A DNA stretch of 64,000 nt from Photobacterium indicum (GTDB lineage: Bacteria; Pseudomonadota; Gammaproteobacteria; Enterobacterales; Vibrionaceae): NCBI RefSeq assembly GCF_003026215.1, contig NZ_PYOC01000002.1, forward strand, positions 620,001-684,000, in the 5' to 3' direction. Every line of letters starts with the position of its first letter. The first letter of the stretch is position 1. The translations under genes were made by a program, and so were the position numbers. Below are positions 31,133 to 41,847 of the stretch, in pieces. The notes under the pieces were generated by a model, which worked only from the letters and a program-made list of their open reading frames with translations, did not search any database and was not told where the DNA came from.

Positions 31133-31154
31133 TTAATTTCGCTCCGCAAATTAA
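31133..31154. promoter_or_regulatory. NagC-type operator, nagE-proximal
   Basis: TTAATTT-N8-AAATTAA is a perfect seven-base dyad with spacer CGCTCCGC, 86 bases upstream of nagE. Shape and AT arms fit NagC operators. A second, weaker site lies at 31228-31249 with centre-to-centre distance 95 bp. Confidence 0.7.
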
Positions 31155-31166
31155 AAGGTCACCATT

Positions 31167-31182
31167 TGTGATCTCAATCACC
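31167..31182. promoter_or_regulatory. CRP site in the nagE/nagB divergent promoter
   Basis: TGTGA-TCTCAA-TCACC matches the CRP consensus TGTGA-N6-TCACA at nine of ten half-site bases. It lies between the two NagC-type operators, as in E. coli nagE-nagB. Confidence 0.75.
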
Positions 31183-31227
31183 CGAACAGCCAAGATCTAA
31201 ACGAATTTGCTAGCCCGATCATAAAAA

Positions 31228-31249
31228 TTATTTTATTATTCGAAACAAA
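31228..31249. promoter_or_regulatory. NagC-type operator, nagB-proximal
   Basis: TTATTTT-N8-AAACAAA with TTCG in the spacer; five of seven arm positions are symmetric. It lies 54 bases before nagB. Paired with the 31133 site, it would allow a repression loop over the divergent promoters. Confidence 0.6.
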
Positions 31250-31303
31250 AGCGATATGTCGTTAAGATTTTTTTGATTTAAGTATTTTCAATGAGGTGTC
31301 ACG

Positions 31304-32104
31304 GTGAGATTAATACCACTTAATAATGCTAAAGAAGTAGGTTTATGGTCAGCACGCTATATATCTGATCGTATTAACAAATTTCAACCAACAGCAGACA
31401 AACCGTTTATTTTAGGCTTACCTACTGGGGGAACTCCTCTCACAACTTATAAGCGCCTTATTGAACTTTATGAAGCAGGCGAAGTAAGTTTTAAGCATGT
31501 CGTGACATTTAACATGGATGAATACATTGGCATTACCGCCGATCACCCTGAATCTTACCGTAGTTTCATGTATAACAACTTTTTCAATCACATTGATATT
31601 AAAGAAGAAAACATTAATCTTCTTAATGGCAACGCAGACGATGTTGATGCAGAGTGCCAACGTTACGAGGCTAAAATTAAGTCGTACGGGCGAATTAATT
31701 TATTCATGGGCGGTGTTGGTAACGATGGCCATATCGCATTTAATGAGCCCGCGTCTTCATTAGCATCTCGCACTCGAATCAAAACATTAACGCAAGATAC
31801 CCGTATCGCGAATTCTCGTTTCTTCGATAACGATATAAATCAAGTACCTAAATATGCATTAACCATCGGTGTAGGTACCCTGCTTGATTCAGCAGAAATC
31901 ATGATTTTAGTGACGGGTCACAATAAAGCATTGGCACTAGAAGCCGCTGTCGAAGGCAACGTCAACCATTTATGGACAGTATCTGCGCTTCAGCTACACC
32001 CTAAAGCATTGATTGTTTGTGATGAGCCTGCAACACAAGAATTGAAAGTCAAAACAGTTAAGTACTTCCAAGAGTTAGAAGCTCAAAATATTAAAAACCT
32101 TTAA
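31304..32104 (+). CDS. nagB: Glucosamine-6-phosphate deaminase
   Basis: Converts GlcN-6-P to fructose-6-P and ammonia. 266 residues, as E. coli NagB; N-terminus [13 protein letters not shown], active-site regions [17 protein letters not shown] and [17 protein letters not shown] start with GAGGTG upstream. First gene of nagBAC, and the only nag gene set facing away from nagE. Confidence 0.98.
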   Translation: MRLIPLNNAKEVGLWSARYISDRINKFQPTADKPFILGLPTGGTPLTTYKRLIELYEAGEVSFKHVVTFNMDEYIGITADHPESYRSFMYNNFFNHIDIKEENINLLNGNADDVDAECQRYEAKIKSYGRINLFMGGVGNDGHIAFNEPASSLASRTRIKTLTQDTRIANSRFFDNDINQVPKYALTIGVGTLLDSAEIMILVTGHNKALALEAAVEGNVNHLWTVSALQLHPKALIVCDEPATQELKVKTVKYFQELEAQNIKNL

Positions 32105-32120
32105 CCAAAAGGACATGTTC

Positions 32121-33257
32121 ATGTACGCGCTTACCAATTGTCGCATTTTTACCGGTAGCGATGTGCTGAATAACCACGCCGTCATCATTGACGGTGTGAG
32201 CATTCACGCTGTTTGCCCGGTAACAGAATTACCAGAAAATATTGAACTCGTTGATTTAGGCGGTGCTAACCTAACACCCGGTTTTATTGACCTACAACTT
32301 AACGGTTGTGGTGGTGTCATGTTTAATGATGAAATTAATTCAGAAGCAATTCACACCATGCACCGCGCTAACCTTAAATCAGGTTGTACAAGTTTCTTAC
32401 CGACACTAATCACATCTTCTGATGAAGATATGAAAGCTGCCATTGCAGCGACACGTGACTATCAGAATCAATATGAAAATCATTCTTTAGGTCTTCACCT
32501 TGAAGGGCCATATCTAAATGTCATGAAAAAAGGCATTCATTCTGTTGATCATATTCGTCGTTCTGATAATGCAATGATTTCAACAATTTGTGAAAATTCC
32601 GATATCGTAACTAAAGTTACTTTGGCACCGGAACAAAATGCGCAAGAGCATATCGAACAACTCGTTGAAGCTGGTGTTGTTGTTTCAGCTGGCCATACAA
32701 ATGCAACGTACGTAGAAGCCCGAAAAGGCTTTGCTGCTGGCATTAGTTTTGCCACGCACCTGTTTAATGCAATGACACCAATTGCGGGGCGTGAGCCTGG
32801 TATGGTTGGTGCAATCTACGACACACCCGACGTATATACTGGTGTAATCGCAGACGGTTTTCATGTCGATTATGCGAACATTCGGATGGCGCACCGTATG
32901 AAAGGCGAGAAACTTGTTTTAGTCACCGATGCAACTGCACCCGCAGGAGCAGACATGGATCACTTTATTTTCGTCGGTAAGAAAGTATATTACCGTGATG
33001 GCAAGTGTATTGATGAGAATGGTACACTTGGAGGTTCGGCATTAACCATGATTGAAGCGGTTAGAAACAGTGTCGAACACGCAGGTATCGCTCTGGATGA
33101 AGTGATTCGCATGGCTACCCTCTATCCTGCACGAGCGATTCGTGTTGATGATAAACTGGGAGCAATCAAAAAGGGCATGGTTGCTAACTTTGCTATTTTC
33201 GATCGCGATTACAACGTTCGAGCGACTGTTGTTAACGGTGAATACGAGCAGAATTAA
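32121..33257 (+). CDS. nagA: N-acetylglucosamine-6-phosphate deacetylase
   Basis: Removes the acetyl group from GlcNAc-6-P. The ATG at 32121 is chosen because AAGGA lies at seven bases and the protein then begins [12 protein letters not shown] like E. coli NagA (378 residues); an ATG six bases earlier would sit on the ribosome site. Metal-site motifs [15 protein letters not shown] and FATHLFNAM, and catalytic Asp in [10 protein letters not shown]. Confidence 0.98.
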   Translation: MYALTNCRIFTGSDVLNNHAVIIDGVSIHAVCPVTELPENIELVDLGGANLTPGFIDLQLNGCGGVMFNDEINSEAIHTMHRANLKSGCTSFLPTLITSSDEDMKAAIAATRDYQNQYENHSLGLHLEGPYLNVMKKGIHSVDHIRRSDNAMISTICENSDIVTKVTLAPEQNAQEHIEQLVEAGVVVSAGHTNATYVEARKGFAAGISFATHLFNAMTPIAGREPGMVGAIYDTPDVYTGVIADGFHVDYANIRMAHRMKGEKLVLVTDATAPAGADMDHFIFVGKKVYYRDGKCIDENGTLGGSALTMIEAVRNSVEHAGIALDEVIRMATLYPARAIRVDDKLGAIKKGMVANFAIFDRDYNVRATVVNGEYEQN

Positions 33258-33260
33258 AAT

Positions 33261-34475
33261 ATGACAGGCGGACAAATTGGTAATGTAGATCTGGTTAAAC
33301 AGCTTAACAGTGCGGCTGTTTACAGATTAATAGACTTGCAAGGCCCTATATCACGGATTCAGGTTGCGGACGTGAGTCAGCTTGCGCCTGCAAGTGTTAC
33401 TAAGATTACCCGCCAGTTGCTTGAGCGCGGCTTAATAAAAGAGGTCGCGCAACAAGCCTCTACCGGTGGTAGACGTGCTATTTCGCTGACAACTGAGTCA
33501 GCCGCTTTCCACTCCATTGCTATTCGCCTTGGACGAAATTATATCGAAATTACGCTGTATGACCTTAGTGGTAAGCATATCGCAAGTGCTGCGCATAATT
33601 TCTATTACACGACTCAACAAGAACTGACTGATGGGTTATTAAGCCATATACGCCGGTTTATTTCGGGTAACCAGAACGTAATAAAAGAACTTGTTGCTTT
33701 TGGTATTACACTGCCAGGTTTAATTAACCCTGAAAAAGGCATTGTTGAATACATGCCTCATATTGATGTCGATAACTTCCCATTGGCAGATACAATCAAA
33801 AATAACTTTGGTGTTATTTGTTTTGTTGGTAATGATATCAGAGGCTTAGCGCTTGCTGAACATTACTTCGGCTCAAGCAAAGACTGCAAAGACTCAATTC
33901 TTGTTAGTATGCATCATGGTACTGGTGCCGGTATTATCGTTAATGGTCAGGTATTTCTTGGGTTTAACCGTAACGTTGGTGAAATCGGGCATATTCAAAT
34001 CGACCCTCTTGGTGATAAATGCCAATGTGGTAACTTTGGTTGTTTAGAAACAGTTGCTGCCGATCCTGCTGTTGTTGCACACGTTCAACAACTTCTGGAT
34101 CAAGGCTACCCGAGTAGCTTACAAGAGTTAGATGGCATTACGATGCTGTCAATTTGTGAAGCGGCCAATAATGGTGACGAGCTCGCAAGTCAGGCGTTAA
34201 TTAAAGTAGGTAATCAGCTAGGTAAAGCCTTAGCGATGACGATTAACTTATTCAATCCTCAGAAAATCTTGATTGCGGGCAATATTACTCAGGCAAAAGA
34301 TGTGGTTTTCCCTGCAATTCGCCGCTGCATTGAAACTCAATCACTTTCAACATTCCACAAAGACTTACCAATAGTTGCATCAGAACTATACAACCAACCT
34401 ACCATTGGCGCTTTCTCAATGATTAAGCGTGCTATGCTAAATGGTGTACTTCTACAACGACTATTAGAAGACTGA
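33261..34475 (+). CDS. nagC: NagC, GlcNAc-6-P-responsive ROK-family repressor
   Basis: Repressor of the nag and chitin genes, released by GlcNAc-6-P. 404 residues: winged helix at the N-terminus (VYRLIDLQGPISRIQVADVS), then the ROK sugar-binding domain with zinc motif GHIQIDPLGDKCQCGNFGC. It starts three bases after nagA. It likely binds the two operators in the nagE-nagB region. Confidence 0.97.
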   Translation: MTGGQIGNVDLVKQLNSAAVYRLIDLQGPISRIQVADVSQLAPASVTKITRQLLERGLIKEVAQQASTGGRRAISLTTESAAFHSIAIRLGRNYIEITLYDLSGKHIASAAHNFYYTTQQELTDGLLSHIRRFISGNQNVIKELVAFGITLPGLINPEKGIVEYMPHIDVDNFPLADTIKNNFGVICFVGNDIRGLALAEHYFGSSKDCKDSILVSMHHGTGAGIIVNGQVFLGFNRNVGEIGHIQIDPLGDKCQCGNFGCLETVAADPAVVAHVQQLLDQGYPSSLQELDGITMLSICEAANNGDELASQALIKVGNQLGKALAMTINLFNPQKILIAGNITQAKDVVFPAIRRCIETQSLSTFHKDLPIVASELYNQPTIGAFSMIKRAMLNGVLLQRLLED

Positions 34476-34535
34476 TAGTTACTGTAAATGAATGCTAAGT
34501 TGATATAGCTGATTAATTTGTAACAATTTATTTTT

Positions 34536-34566
34536 AAGGGGGTGCGTCAGACAGACACACCCCCTT
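34536..34566 (+). terminator. GC-rich hairpin after nagBAC
   Basis: Perfect nine-base stem AAGGGGGTG / CACCCCCTT with a 13-base loop, 61 bases after the nagC stop. There is no clear T-run, so termination efficiency is uncertain. Confidence 0.55.
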
Positions 34567-34643
34567 ATGCTATATTACGCGCAAATATCAGCTAAAGCTT
34601 AAATATTATATCGATAATACTAATGGGTACTCAACGAGAACCT

Positions 34644-34661
34644 TGAGGTAACTTGGGTATA
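34644..34661. repeat. Half copy of the TATACCCAAG dispersed repeat
   Basis: TGAGGTAACTTGGGTATA is the exact right arm of the complete copy at 58792-58844. It lies in the leader of the antiporter gene. The matching left arm is not recognisable here. Confidence 0.7.
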
Positions 34662-34704
34662 GATATAATTTTAAGCTCTAAATTAAAGGATTGTCACTCC
34701 GGCT

Positions 34705-36291
34705 ATGGAACTCGTTTTCGTTATTGCCGCATTTCTTGCAGGCTTCATTGCCTTGAGGTGCAAACTTCCGCCTTTAGTGGGCTTTTTATTGGCGGGTTTT
34801 GCCCTTAATAGTGCAGGCTTTCATTCAACCGAAACGCTTACAGTATTGGCCGATCTTGGTGTAACACTTTTATTATTCACCATTGGTTTAAAACTCGATG
34901 TAAAAACGCTACTAGCCAAAGAGATTTGGGGAGGAGCAACACTCCATAATTTACTGTCTACAGCATTATTTACACTGGCATTACTGGGTTTTAAACAGCT
35001 CGGCATTGGTATGCTAGCTGATTTAGAGCTAATGCAACTCGCATTGCTGGCTTTTGCGCTCTCGTTTTCAAGTACGGTATTTGCGATAAAAGCATTACAA
35101 GAAAAAGGAGAACTCAACGCAACATACGGTACTCTCGCCATTGGTATCCTCATTATGCAGGATATTTTTGCCGTACTTTTCCTCACATTTTCAACAGGCA
35201 AAGTACCCGAAATTACCGCGTTAGGGTTATTTGCCCTTCCTTTGTTACGTCCGCTTATGTTCAAGATTTTGGATAAAGCTGGGCATGGTGAAATGCTCGT
35301 ACTTTATGCTATTTTCCTTGCATTAGTTGCAGGCGCGGGTTTATTTGAATTAGTCGGTATGAAAGCCGATCTGGGTGCGCTAATTCTTGGCATGATGCTA
35401 GCCGCTCACCCTAAAGCATCAGAAATGTCGAAAACGCTCTTTAATTTAAAGGAGTTATTACTTGTCTGCTTCTTCCTCAATATAGGCTTAGCAGAACAAC
35501 CAACGTTTGATGGCTTCTTAATGGCAATTCTATTACTACTGCTATTACCGATTAAAGGATTGCTTTATTACGCTATCTTCAACTTTAGTCGCTACCGTGT
35601 TCGTACATCGTTATTGGGTACACTCACGTTATTTAACTACAGTGAATTTGGACTTATTGTGAGTGGCATGGCATACAAGCTGGGCTGGTTACCAGGCAAC
35701 TTCCTTGTCGCCATCGCCATCGCTGTATCGTTATCATTCTTAATTGCAGCACCACTCAACAGTATGGGGCATCGACTTTATACAGAGGCATCAAAATGGC
35801 TCAAAGAATACGCCCCTGAAAAGCTCAACGCGAATGATCAACTCATTGATCTAGGTGAAGCAAAAATACTCATTTTAGGTATGGGTCGTATTGGCAGTGG
35901 TGCCTACGATGAGCTTGTCACCCGTTATGGCAAACAAGTGATTGGTGTTGAAAACCGTGAAGATTCGGCACTGAATCATCGTAATGAAGGGCGTAATGTG
36001 ATTCATGGTGACGCTACTGACCCCGACTTTTGGGCAAGAGTCATCGCTAATCACCGTATTAAATTAATTTTATTGGCAATGCCACATAGCCAAGCAAACA
36101 CCTTTGCTTTAGAACAGGTTAACTTGCGTAATTTCGATGGAAAAGTGGCAGCCATTGCTAAATATAATGACGATGAAGAACTGCTTCATGAGCTAGGCGT
36201 AGATGCCGCTTTTAATATCTACAACGAAGCAGGAAGTGGCTTTGCTCGCCATGTATGTGAGCACTTAGAACCTGATATTAAGCCTATTTAA
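34705..36291 (+). CDS. CPA2-family cation:proton antiporter with RCK (TrkA-N) domain
   Basis: Kef-type monovalent cation/H+ antiporter of 528 residues: about 12 membrane helices (from MELVFVIAAFLAGFIALRC to about residue 355) and a C-terminal cytosolic nucleotide-binding RCK domain with GMGRIGSGAYDEL and HGDATDPDFW. The cation (K+ or Na+) cannot be read from sequence. It is a single gene with its own terminator. It is shorter than KefB/KefC and lacks the TrkA-C tail. Confidence 0.9.
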   Translation: MELVFVIAAFLAGFIALRCKLPPLVGFLLAGFALNSAGFHSTETLTVLADLGVTLLLFTIGLKLDVKTLLAKEIWGGATLHNLLSTALFTLALLGFKQLGIGMLADLELMQLALLAFALSFSSTVFAIKALQEKGELNATYGTLAIGILIMQDIFAVLFLTFSTGKVPEITALGLFALPLLRPLMFKILDKAGHGEMLVLYAIFLALVAGAGLFELVGMKADLGALILGMMLAAHPKASEMSKTLFNLKELLLVCFFLNIGLAEQPTFDGFLMAILLLLLLPIKGLLYYAIFNFSRYRVRTSLLGTLTLFNYSEFGLIVSGMAYKLGWLPGNFLVAIAIAVSLSFLIAAPLNSMGHRLYTEASKWLKEYAPEKLNANDQLIDLGEAKILILGMGRIGSGAYDELVTRYGKQVIGVENREDSALNHRNEGRNVIHGDATDPDFWARVIANHRIKLILLAMPHSQANTFALEQVNLRNFDGKVAAIAKYNDDEELLHELGVDAAFNIYNEAGSGFARHVCEHLEPDIKPI

Positions 36292-36327
36292 CCTCAACTC
36301 GGGATAAGAAAGTCTCATAAACAAATC

Positions 36328-36358
36328 AACGGCAGCTTCGGCTGCCGTTTGTTTTTTT
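36328..36358 (+). terminator. Terminator after the antiporter gene
   Basis: Stem AACGGCAG / CTGCCGTT with loop CTTCGG (a stable UUCG-type tetraloop) and a long T-run, 36 bases after the stop. Confidence 0.92.
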
Positions 36359-36601
36359 GTACGAAAAAGCCACCGACATTAGATTAAATTCGGAAAAAAC
36401 CAATTTAACTGAATGATATTCACCACAGGCTATTTTCTTTAATTGAACAGATATTTTTTATTGCATTTACTTACAGAATACGCAATTTTAACAATCAGAA
36501 AGGGAAAGGATGAGGCAGTCTATAAATCTAACTAGATGCTGGAATCTTAACCCGAAAGAATTTAGGGATAGAATTAAAACCGTTTGGTTGGAGTGGAAAG
36601 T
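36359..36601 (+). promoter_or_regulatory. Leader region of asnB
   Basis: AT-rich 243 bases with no convincing gene. A promoter should lie here; no clear regulator site was identified. GGAG eight bases before 36602 is the asnB ribosome site. Confidence 0.4.
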
Positions 36602-38269
36602 ATGTGTTCAGTATTTGGTATCTTAGACATTAAAAGTGATCCATCAGCATTGCGTGCGACTGCACTAGAAATGTCAAAAAAGATGCGTCACCGTGGTCCT
36701 GATTGGTCAGGTATCTATTCATCGGATAAAGCAATTCTTGTGCATGAACGCCTAGCAATTGTGGATTTGAATAGCGGCGAGCAGCCACTTTACAACCAAG
36801 ATAAAACACATGTTTTAGCAGTTAATGGTGAGATTTATAACCACAAAGAATTAAGTGCAGAATTTGCACCAGACTACCCTTTCCAAACCGAATCTGATTG
36901 TGAAATCATTTTGGCTCTATATAAAGAGAAAGGGCCTGAACTACTTGATTACCTAAACGGTATCTTTGGCTTTATTCTTTATGATGCGGTTGAAGATGCG
37001 TATTTAATCGGACGTGACCATATTGGTATTATCCCGCTGTACCAAGGTTATGACGAACATGGTAACTATTACATTGCGTCTGAAATGAAAGCACTTGTAC
37101 CAATCTGTAAAACCATCAGTGAATTCCCTCCTGGAAGCTTTCTGTGGAGCAAAAAAGGGGAACCAACACGTTACTACAAACGTGACTGGATGGAATTTGA
37201 GACGGTTGCTGATGCACCAACAGACAAAGTGGCACTAAAAGATGCACTAGAAAGTGCAGTTAAACGCCAATTAATGACCGATGTACCTTATGGTGTACTA
37301 CTTTCTGGCGGATTAGATTCATCGATTATTTCAGCTATCACCAAGAAATTTGCTGCTCGTCGTATTGAAGATGATGAAAAATCGCAAGCTTGGTGGCCAA
37401 CATTGCACTCTTTTGCCGTCGGCCTAGAAAATGCGCCAGATCTTAAAGCAGCAAAAGTTGTCGCAGATAGTATTGGCACTGTTCACCACGAGCTGACTTA
37501 CACGATTCAAGAAGGTATCGATGCAATTCGTGACGTGATTTACCACATTGAAACATACGATGTAACAACAATTCGCGCATCGACACCTATGTATTTAATG
37601 TCACGAAAAATCCGTGCAATGGGTATTAAAATGGTACTTTCTGGTGAGGGCGCCGACGAAGTATTCGGTGGCTACTTATACTTCCACAAAGCACCTAACA
37701 AGCGTGAATTCCACGAAGAAACAGTACGTAAGCTACTAGCGTTGAACATGTTTGACTGTGCTCGAGCAAACAAATCGATGGCGGCTTGGGGCATTGAAGC
37801 ACGTGTACCTTTCTTAGATAAAGAATTCTTAGAAGTTGCGATGCGCATTAACCCAGAAGATAAGATGTGTGGCAACGGTAAGATGGAAAAGCATATCCTA
37901 CGTGAGTGTTTTGAAGATCACCTACCAGAATCAGTGGCATGGCGCCAAAAAGAACAGTTTTCTGATGGTGTAGGCTATAGCTGGATTGATAGTCTAAAAG
38001 AAGTCGCTGAAGCTAAAATCACTGAGCAACAACTAGAGACAGCGAGCTTCCGATTCCCGTACAACACGCCAACAACCAAAGAAGGCTACATGTACCGTGA
38101 AATCTTTGAAGAGCTATTTCCACTAGAAAGCGCTGCCAAGTGTGTTCCTGGTGGTCCGTCAATCGCATGTTCAAGCGCTAAAGCCATTGAGTGGGATGAG
38201 AGCTTCAAGAACAGTGCAGATCCTTCAGGGCGTGCCATTGCAGCCGTTCACAACGAAGCTTATAAATAA
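36602..38269 (+). CDS. asnB: Asparagine synthase (glutamine-hydrolysing)
   Basis: Makes asparagine from aspartate, glutamine and ATP. The ATG at 36602 is required because the next codon is the catalytic Cys (MCSVFGILDIK), which must be N-terminal after Met removal. 555 residues: class II glutaminase domain (HRGPDWSG, HERLAIVD, NGEIYNHKEL), then the synthetase domain with the SGGLDSSI pyrophosphate loop. Confidence 0.98.
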   Translation: MCSVFGILDIKSDPSALRATALEMSKKMRHRGPDWSGIYSSDKAILVHERLAIVDLNSGEQPLYNQDKTHVLAVNGEIYNHKELSAEFAPDYPFQTESDCEIILALYKEKGPELLDYLNGIFGFILYDAVEDAYLIGRDHIGIIPLYQGYDEHGNYYIASEMKALVPICKTISEFPPGSFLWSKKGEPTRYYKRDWMEFETVADAPTDKVALKDALESAVKRQLMTDVPYGVLLSGGLDSSIISAITKKFAARRIEDDEKSQAWWPTLHSFAVGLENAPDLKAAKVVADSIGTVHHELTYTIQEGIDAIRDVIYHIETYDVTTIRASTPMYLMSRKIRAMGIKMVLSGEGADEVFGGYLYFHKAPNKREFHEETVRKLLALNMFDCARANKSMAAWGIEARVPFLDKEFLEVAMRINPEDKMCGNGKMEKHILRECFEDHLPESVAWRQKEQFSDGVGYSWIDSLKEVAEAKITEQQLETASFRFPYNTPTTKEGYMYREIFEELFPLESAAKCVPGGPSIACSSAKAIEWDESFKNSADPSGRAIAAVHNEAYK

Positions 38270-38335
38270 GAGTATATAGAGGGGCTAATTTACACTCTCG
38301 CCTCTTCTTTGTTCAAATTAGCGCAGATATAAAAC

Positions 38336-38367
38336 AAAAAACCGCCATTCTTTGGCGGTTTTTTTAT
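38336..38367 (+). terminator. Bidirectional terminator between asnB and gsk
   Basis: Stem AAAAACCGCCA / TGGCGGTTTTT with loop TTCTT-type bases and long T-runs on both strands; lies between convergent asnB and gsk. Confidence 0.92.
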
Positions 38368-38410
38368 TCTCGAAACTCGGTTCTAGAAACTCATAACTCT
38401 ATACTGAAGC

Positions 38411-39715
38411 TTAACGCTCCCAGTATGCTTCTTCCAGACTATCTTCGCGCTCAGGCAAGCCACGAGAAAGACGCGGAGAGTGCTGTGCAAGCACTTCATA
38501 GCTCACTCGGTTTGCATATAAACATACCTGTGAAAATGAAGAATACGTTAGGAAGCTCTGCTGATGCTTACTTGAATTAGGCACATTCTCTTTGTGGTAA
38601 TGATTAGCCGACATATCGTGCAGTAACGCAGATAGTGCGCCATCACCCGCGCCATTGGTGTTCTTAATACGCTCTGGGCCACCCATGTAAGGTGCAATGT
38701 GCGAATACGCTTTAATTGGCGTTTCACATTCTGTTTTCAGCATTGGGCGGCTAAATTCATAACGGTTAAATTCAGCAATTTCACCCGGTAATAATGGTAA
38801 GCTAGTTTCGCGCTTCGCAGTATCTTCTGTGTAGCCTGCAGTATAAAGACCAACAGGACCCGCGGTACATAAAACAAGATCAACCCAGTCCAGAGTCTTA
38901 TCTGAAGCAACTAATGGATCTGACTCACCAGTAAGTGCTTCAGCTTCATCTTCGTTCATCGCAACCACAGTCACATGCTCACGAAGGAAATCACGCCACC
39001 ATTGTGGATCATCTTCGATAACAAATTTTGTGCCCAACGTTAGTACAACAGGTACATCATATTTCTTAGCAAATTCGATCGCTCGCATCGTTGCTTCTGG
39101 CATTGGATCACCATCTTTACAACGAACAAGGTAAGCCGTTAGCACAAGTGCTGCAGCTGTTTCGAAAATAGACTCAGGAATATTATCAGGATGCAGTTGG
39201 TTCATGCGTCCTTCATTTATGGCGAAAGTACGTTCACCATCTTTAGACATTAGCGCAAAACAACGGCCAATAGGACCCACTACAGGTTGAAGGAAGTTCA
39301 TATCCATACGGCTAGAGGTATTACAAAGATAACGGTATGCATAGCTACCAATTTCAATATCTTTGCTCATAACACCTAATAGCACTGATTTATCATCAGC
39401 CAGTACAGAGTAATTGTGTAATGTATTGCCAATCGTGCCACCCGCAAATTCATGCGTAATGAGATTATTGTCTTTTAATTCACGGTATAGCTCTTCTGCT
39501 TTTTCATCAGTGATGACAAGCGAGTGCCCTTTACTTAGCTCATAGCGTTCCAGGAATTCGTCATCAACATACGCTTCAATATCAACCAAAGTCTGATCAA
39601 TACCGACCACATGAGTACGAGTTAAACGCTTTTCTTGTTTCGTTTGACTTAAAAGCGGATCACGAGCATGTACTGGAAAGTAATGCTTTGATTTTCGTTG
39701 GCCTGGAAATTTCAT
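38411..39715 (-). CDS. gsk: Inosine/guanosine kinase
   Basis: Phosphorylates guanosine and inosine in purine salvage. 434 residues, the same as E. coli Gsk; PfkB/ribokinase fold with GGTIGNTLHNY near the N-terminal third and the catalytic NTNGAGDGALSALL near the C-terminus. It stands alone between asnB and hemH. Confidence 0.95.
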   Translation of the reverse strand: MKFPGQRKSKHYFPVHARDPLLSQTKQEKRLTRTHVVGIDQTLVDIEAYVDDEFLERYELSKGHSLVITDEKAEELYRELKDNNLITHEFAGGTIGNTLHNYSVLADDKSVLLGVMSKDIEIGSYAYRYLCNTSSRMDMNFLQPVVGPIGRCFALMSKDGERTFAINEGRMNQLHPDNIPESIFETAAALVLTAYLVRCKDGDPMPEATMRAIEFAKKYDVPVVLTLGTKFVIEDDPQWWRDFLREHVTVVAMNEDEAEALTGESDPLVASDKTLDWVDLVLCTAGPVGLYTAGYTEDTAKRETSLPLLPGEIAEFNRYEFSRPMLKTECETPIKAYSHIAPYMGGPERIKNTNGAGDGALSALLHDMSANHYHKENVPNSSKHQQSFLTYSSFSQVCLYANRVSYEVLAQHSPRLSRGLPEREDSLEEAYWER

Positions 39716-39769
39716 GTAAATGGGCTGTCTGTTGTGAGATTTTTGTGGATTCTATCACACAATATAGTA

Positions 39770-39806
39770 CAAAAAATACTGAGCTCTCACAGTTTTTAAG
39801 AGCTCA
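39770..39806 (-). terminator. Terminator after hemH
   Basis: Stem TGAGCTCT / AGAGCTCA (eight bases) with an 11-base loop, then on the minus strand GTATTTTTTG. It lies 31 bases after the hemH stop and before gsk. Confidence 0.8.
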
Positions 39807-39836
39807 ATAAAGATATATCAACGACGCAAACCTTTG

Positions 39837-40805
39837 CTACCAACCCTGAGTGTGCTGAATAACCAAATTTTCCATCATGCGAATATGTGCTTCGTTATCG
39901 TTTAAACATGGAATCAAATTAAAAACTTCGCCCCCAGCGTTTATAAAGGTTTCTTTGCATTGCTCTGCAATTTCTTCCAATGTCTCTAAACAATCAACAG
40001 AAAAAGCAGGGCACATAACGTCTAACCGTTTAACGCCTTTTTTAGCCAATGCTTCAATAGTCGCTTCAGTATATGGCTGCAACCATTCTTCACGACCGAA
40101 AATTGATTGGTAACTCATACTCATATTTTCACGAGGCATTGCCAGCTTTTCAGCCAGTTTTTCGGTTGTAGTATGACAATGCTTAGGGTACGGATCACCG
40201 TTATCTGCATAACGTTTGGGAATACCATGATAAGAACACAGTAAATAATCTGGCTTACCGTTTTCAGCCCAGAACTCTGAAGCAGATAGTGCTAACGCAT
40301 CAATATAATCAGGGTGATCAAAGTAATGATTAATAAAACGTAACTCTGGAATATAAGGCTGTTGTTTTAGCTCTTTTGCAATACGATCAAAAACAGCAGC
40401 TGTGGTTGTACCCGAATATTGAGGATACAGAGGCAATACCAATATTTTGTCGCAACCTTGCTGCTTTAATTCTGCTAACCCCGTAGAGATACTCGGCACA
40501 CCATAAGTCATACCAAGTGCCACTGGTACATTCAACTGTTTTTCTAGCATTTGTTGCTGGCGTTGAGAATACACCAGTAGCGGAGAGCCCTCTTCCATCC
40601 ATACAGACTGATAAAGCTTTGCTACTTTAGGCGAGCGGATGGGTAAAATAACACCATGTAAAATAGGCAACCAAAGCCAACGGGTCATATCAACAACACG
40701 CTGATCATGCAGAAATTCGGATAAGAAACGTTTGATAGCCGCTGGCGATGCTTCATCAGGCGTCCCTAAATTGACTAGTAAAACACCATAGTTATTATTT
40801 TTCAT
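39837..40805 (-). CDS. hemH: Ferrochelatase
   Basis: Inserts Fe(II) into protoporphyrin IX, the last step of heme synthesis. The ATG at 40805 ([20 protein letters not shown]) gives about 322 residues and matches E. coli; a TTG-started extension to 40871 overlaps the adk terminator and is rejected. Catalytic His in [16 protein letters not shown] and metal-site Glu in [12 protein letters not shown] are present. Confidence 0.96.
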   Translation of the reverse strand: MKNNNYGVLLVNLGTPDEASPAAIKRFLSEFLHDQRVVDMTRWLWLPILHGVILPIRSPKVAKLYQSVWMEEGSPLLVYSQRQQQMLEKQLNVPVALGMTYGVPSISTGLAELKQQGCDKILVLPLYPQYSGTTTAAVFDRIAKELKQQPYIPELRFINHYFDHPDYIDALALSASEFWAENGKPDYLLCSYHGIPKRYADNGDPYPKHCHTTTEKLAEKLAMPRENMSMSYQSIFGREEWLQPYTEATIEALAKKGVKRLDVMCPAFSVDCLETLEEIAEQCKETFINAGGEVFNLIPCLNDNEAHIRMMENLVIQHTQGW

Positions 40806-40882
40806 TGCTACCACTGCACATTCATCAAAATCAAGAATTAAGTCTATCTTATCATTAAGCGACGAATTCAAGTTTTATAAAC

Positions 40883-40922
40883 AAAAAAAAAGCGAGCAAC
40901 CTAAAGGTATACCCGCTTTTTT
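40883..40922 (-). terminator. Terminator after adk
   Basis: Long AT stem AAAAAAAGCG.../...CGCTTTTTT, with inner ACCT / AGGT. On the minus strand the T-run follows, 24 bases after the adk stop. Confidence 0.75.
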
Positions 40923-40945
40923 CTTACTGGTAATGAAACCAATAA

Positions 40946-41629
<684 letters not shown>

Positions 41630-41807
41630 TTATCGTTTTTAAAACCTGTAATTTAAATAACACTAAAAAACATCGGATTTAAAAAGGGTAACTTTGAAGA
41701 CATGGAAAATACACTGAATAGCCCCTACTCGCAAGCCTAGAGCCCGTCTTGCCTGCGATTACATGCGTTATCAGAATACAATTTGATACAAAAACGAAAA
41801 CAAACAA

Positions 41808-41838
41808 TGCCTGATACTAAGATAATCAGTATCAGGCA
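41808..41838 (-). terminator. Hairpin after htpG
   Basis: Perfect 11-base stem TGCCTGATACT / AGTATCAGGCA with a nine-base loop, starting ten bases after the htpG stop. The T-run is poor (TTGTTTG), but position and stem suggest a terminator. Confidence 0.75.
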
Positions 41839-41847
41839 TAAAAGCGA

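Noticed and set aside
34821-35264. Long open frame antisense to the antiporter gene
   Set aside because: It mirrors the coding frame of a well-supported membrane protein, has no ribosome site and no family features.
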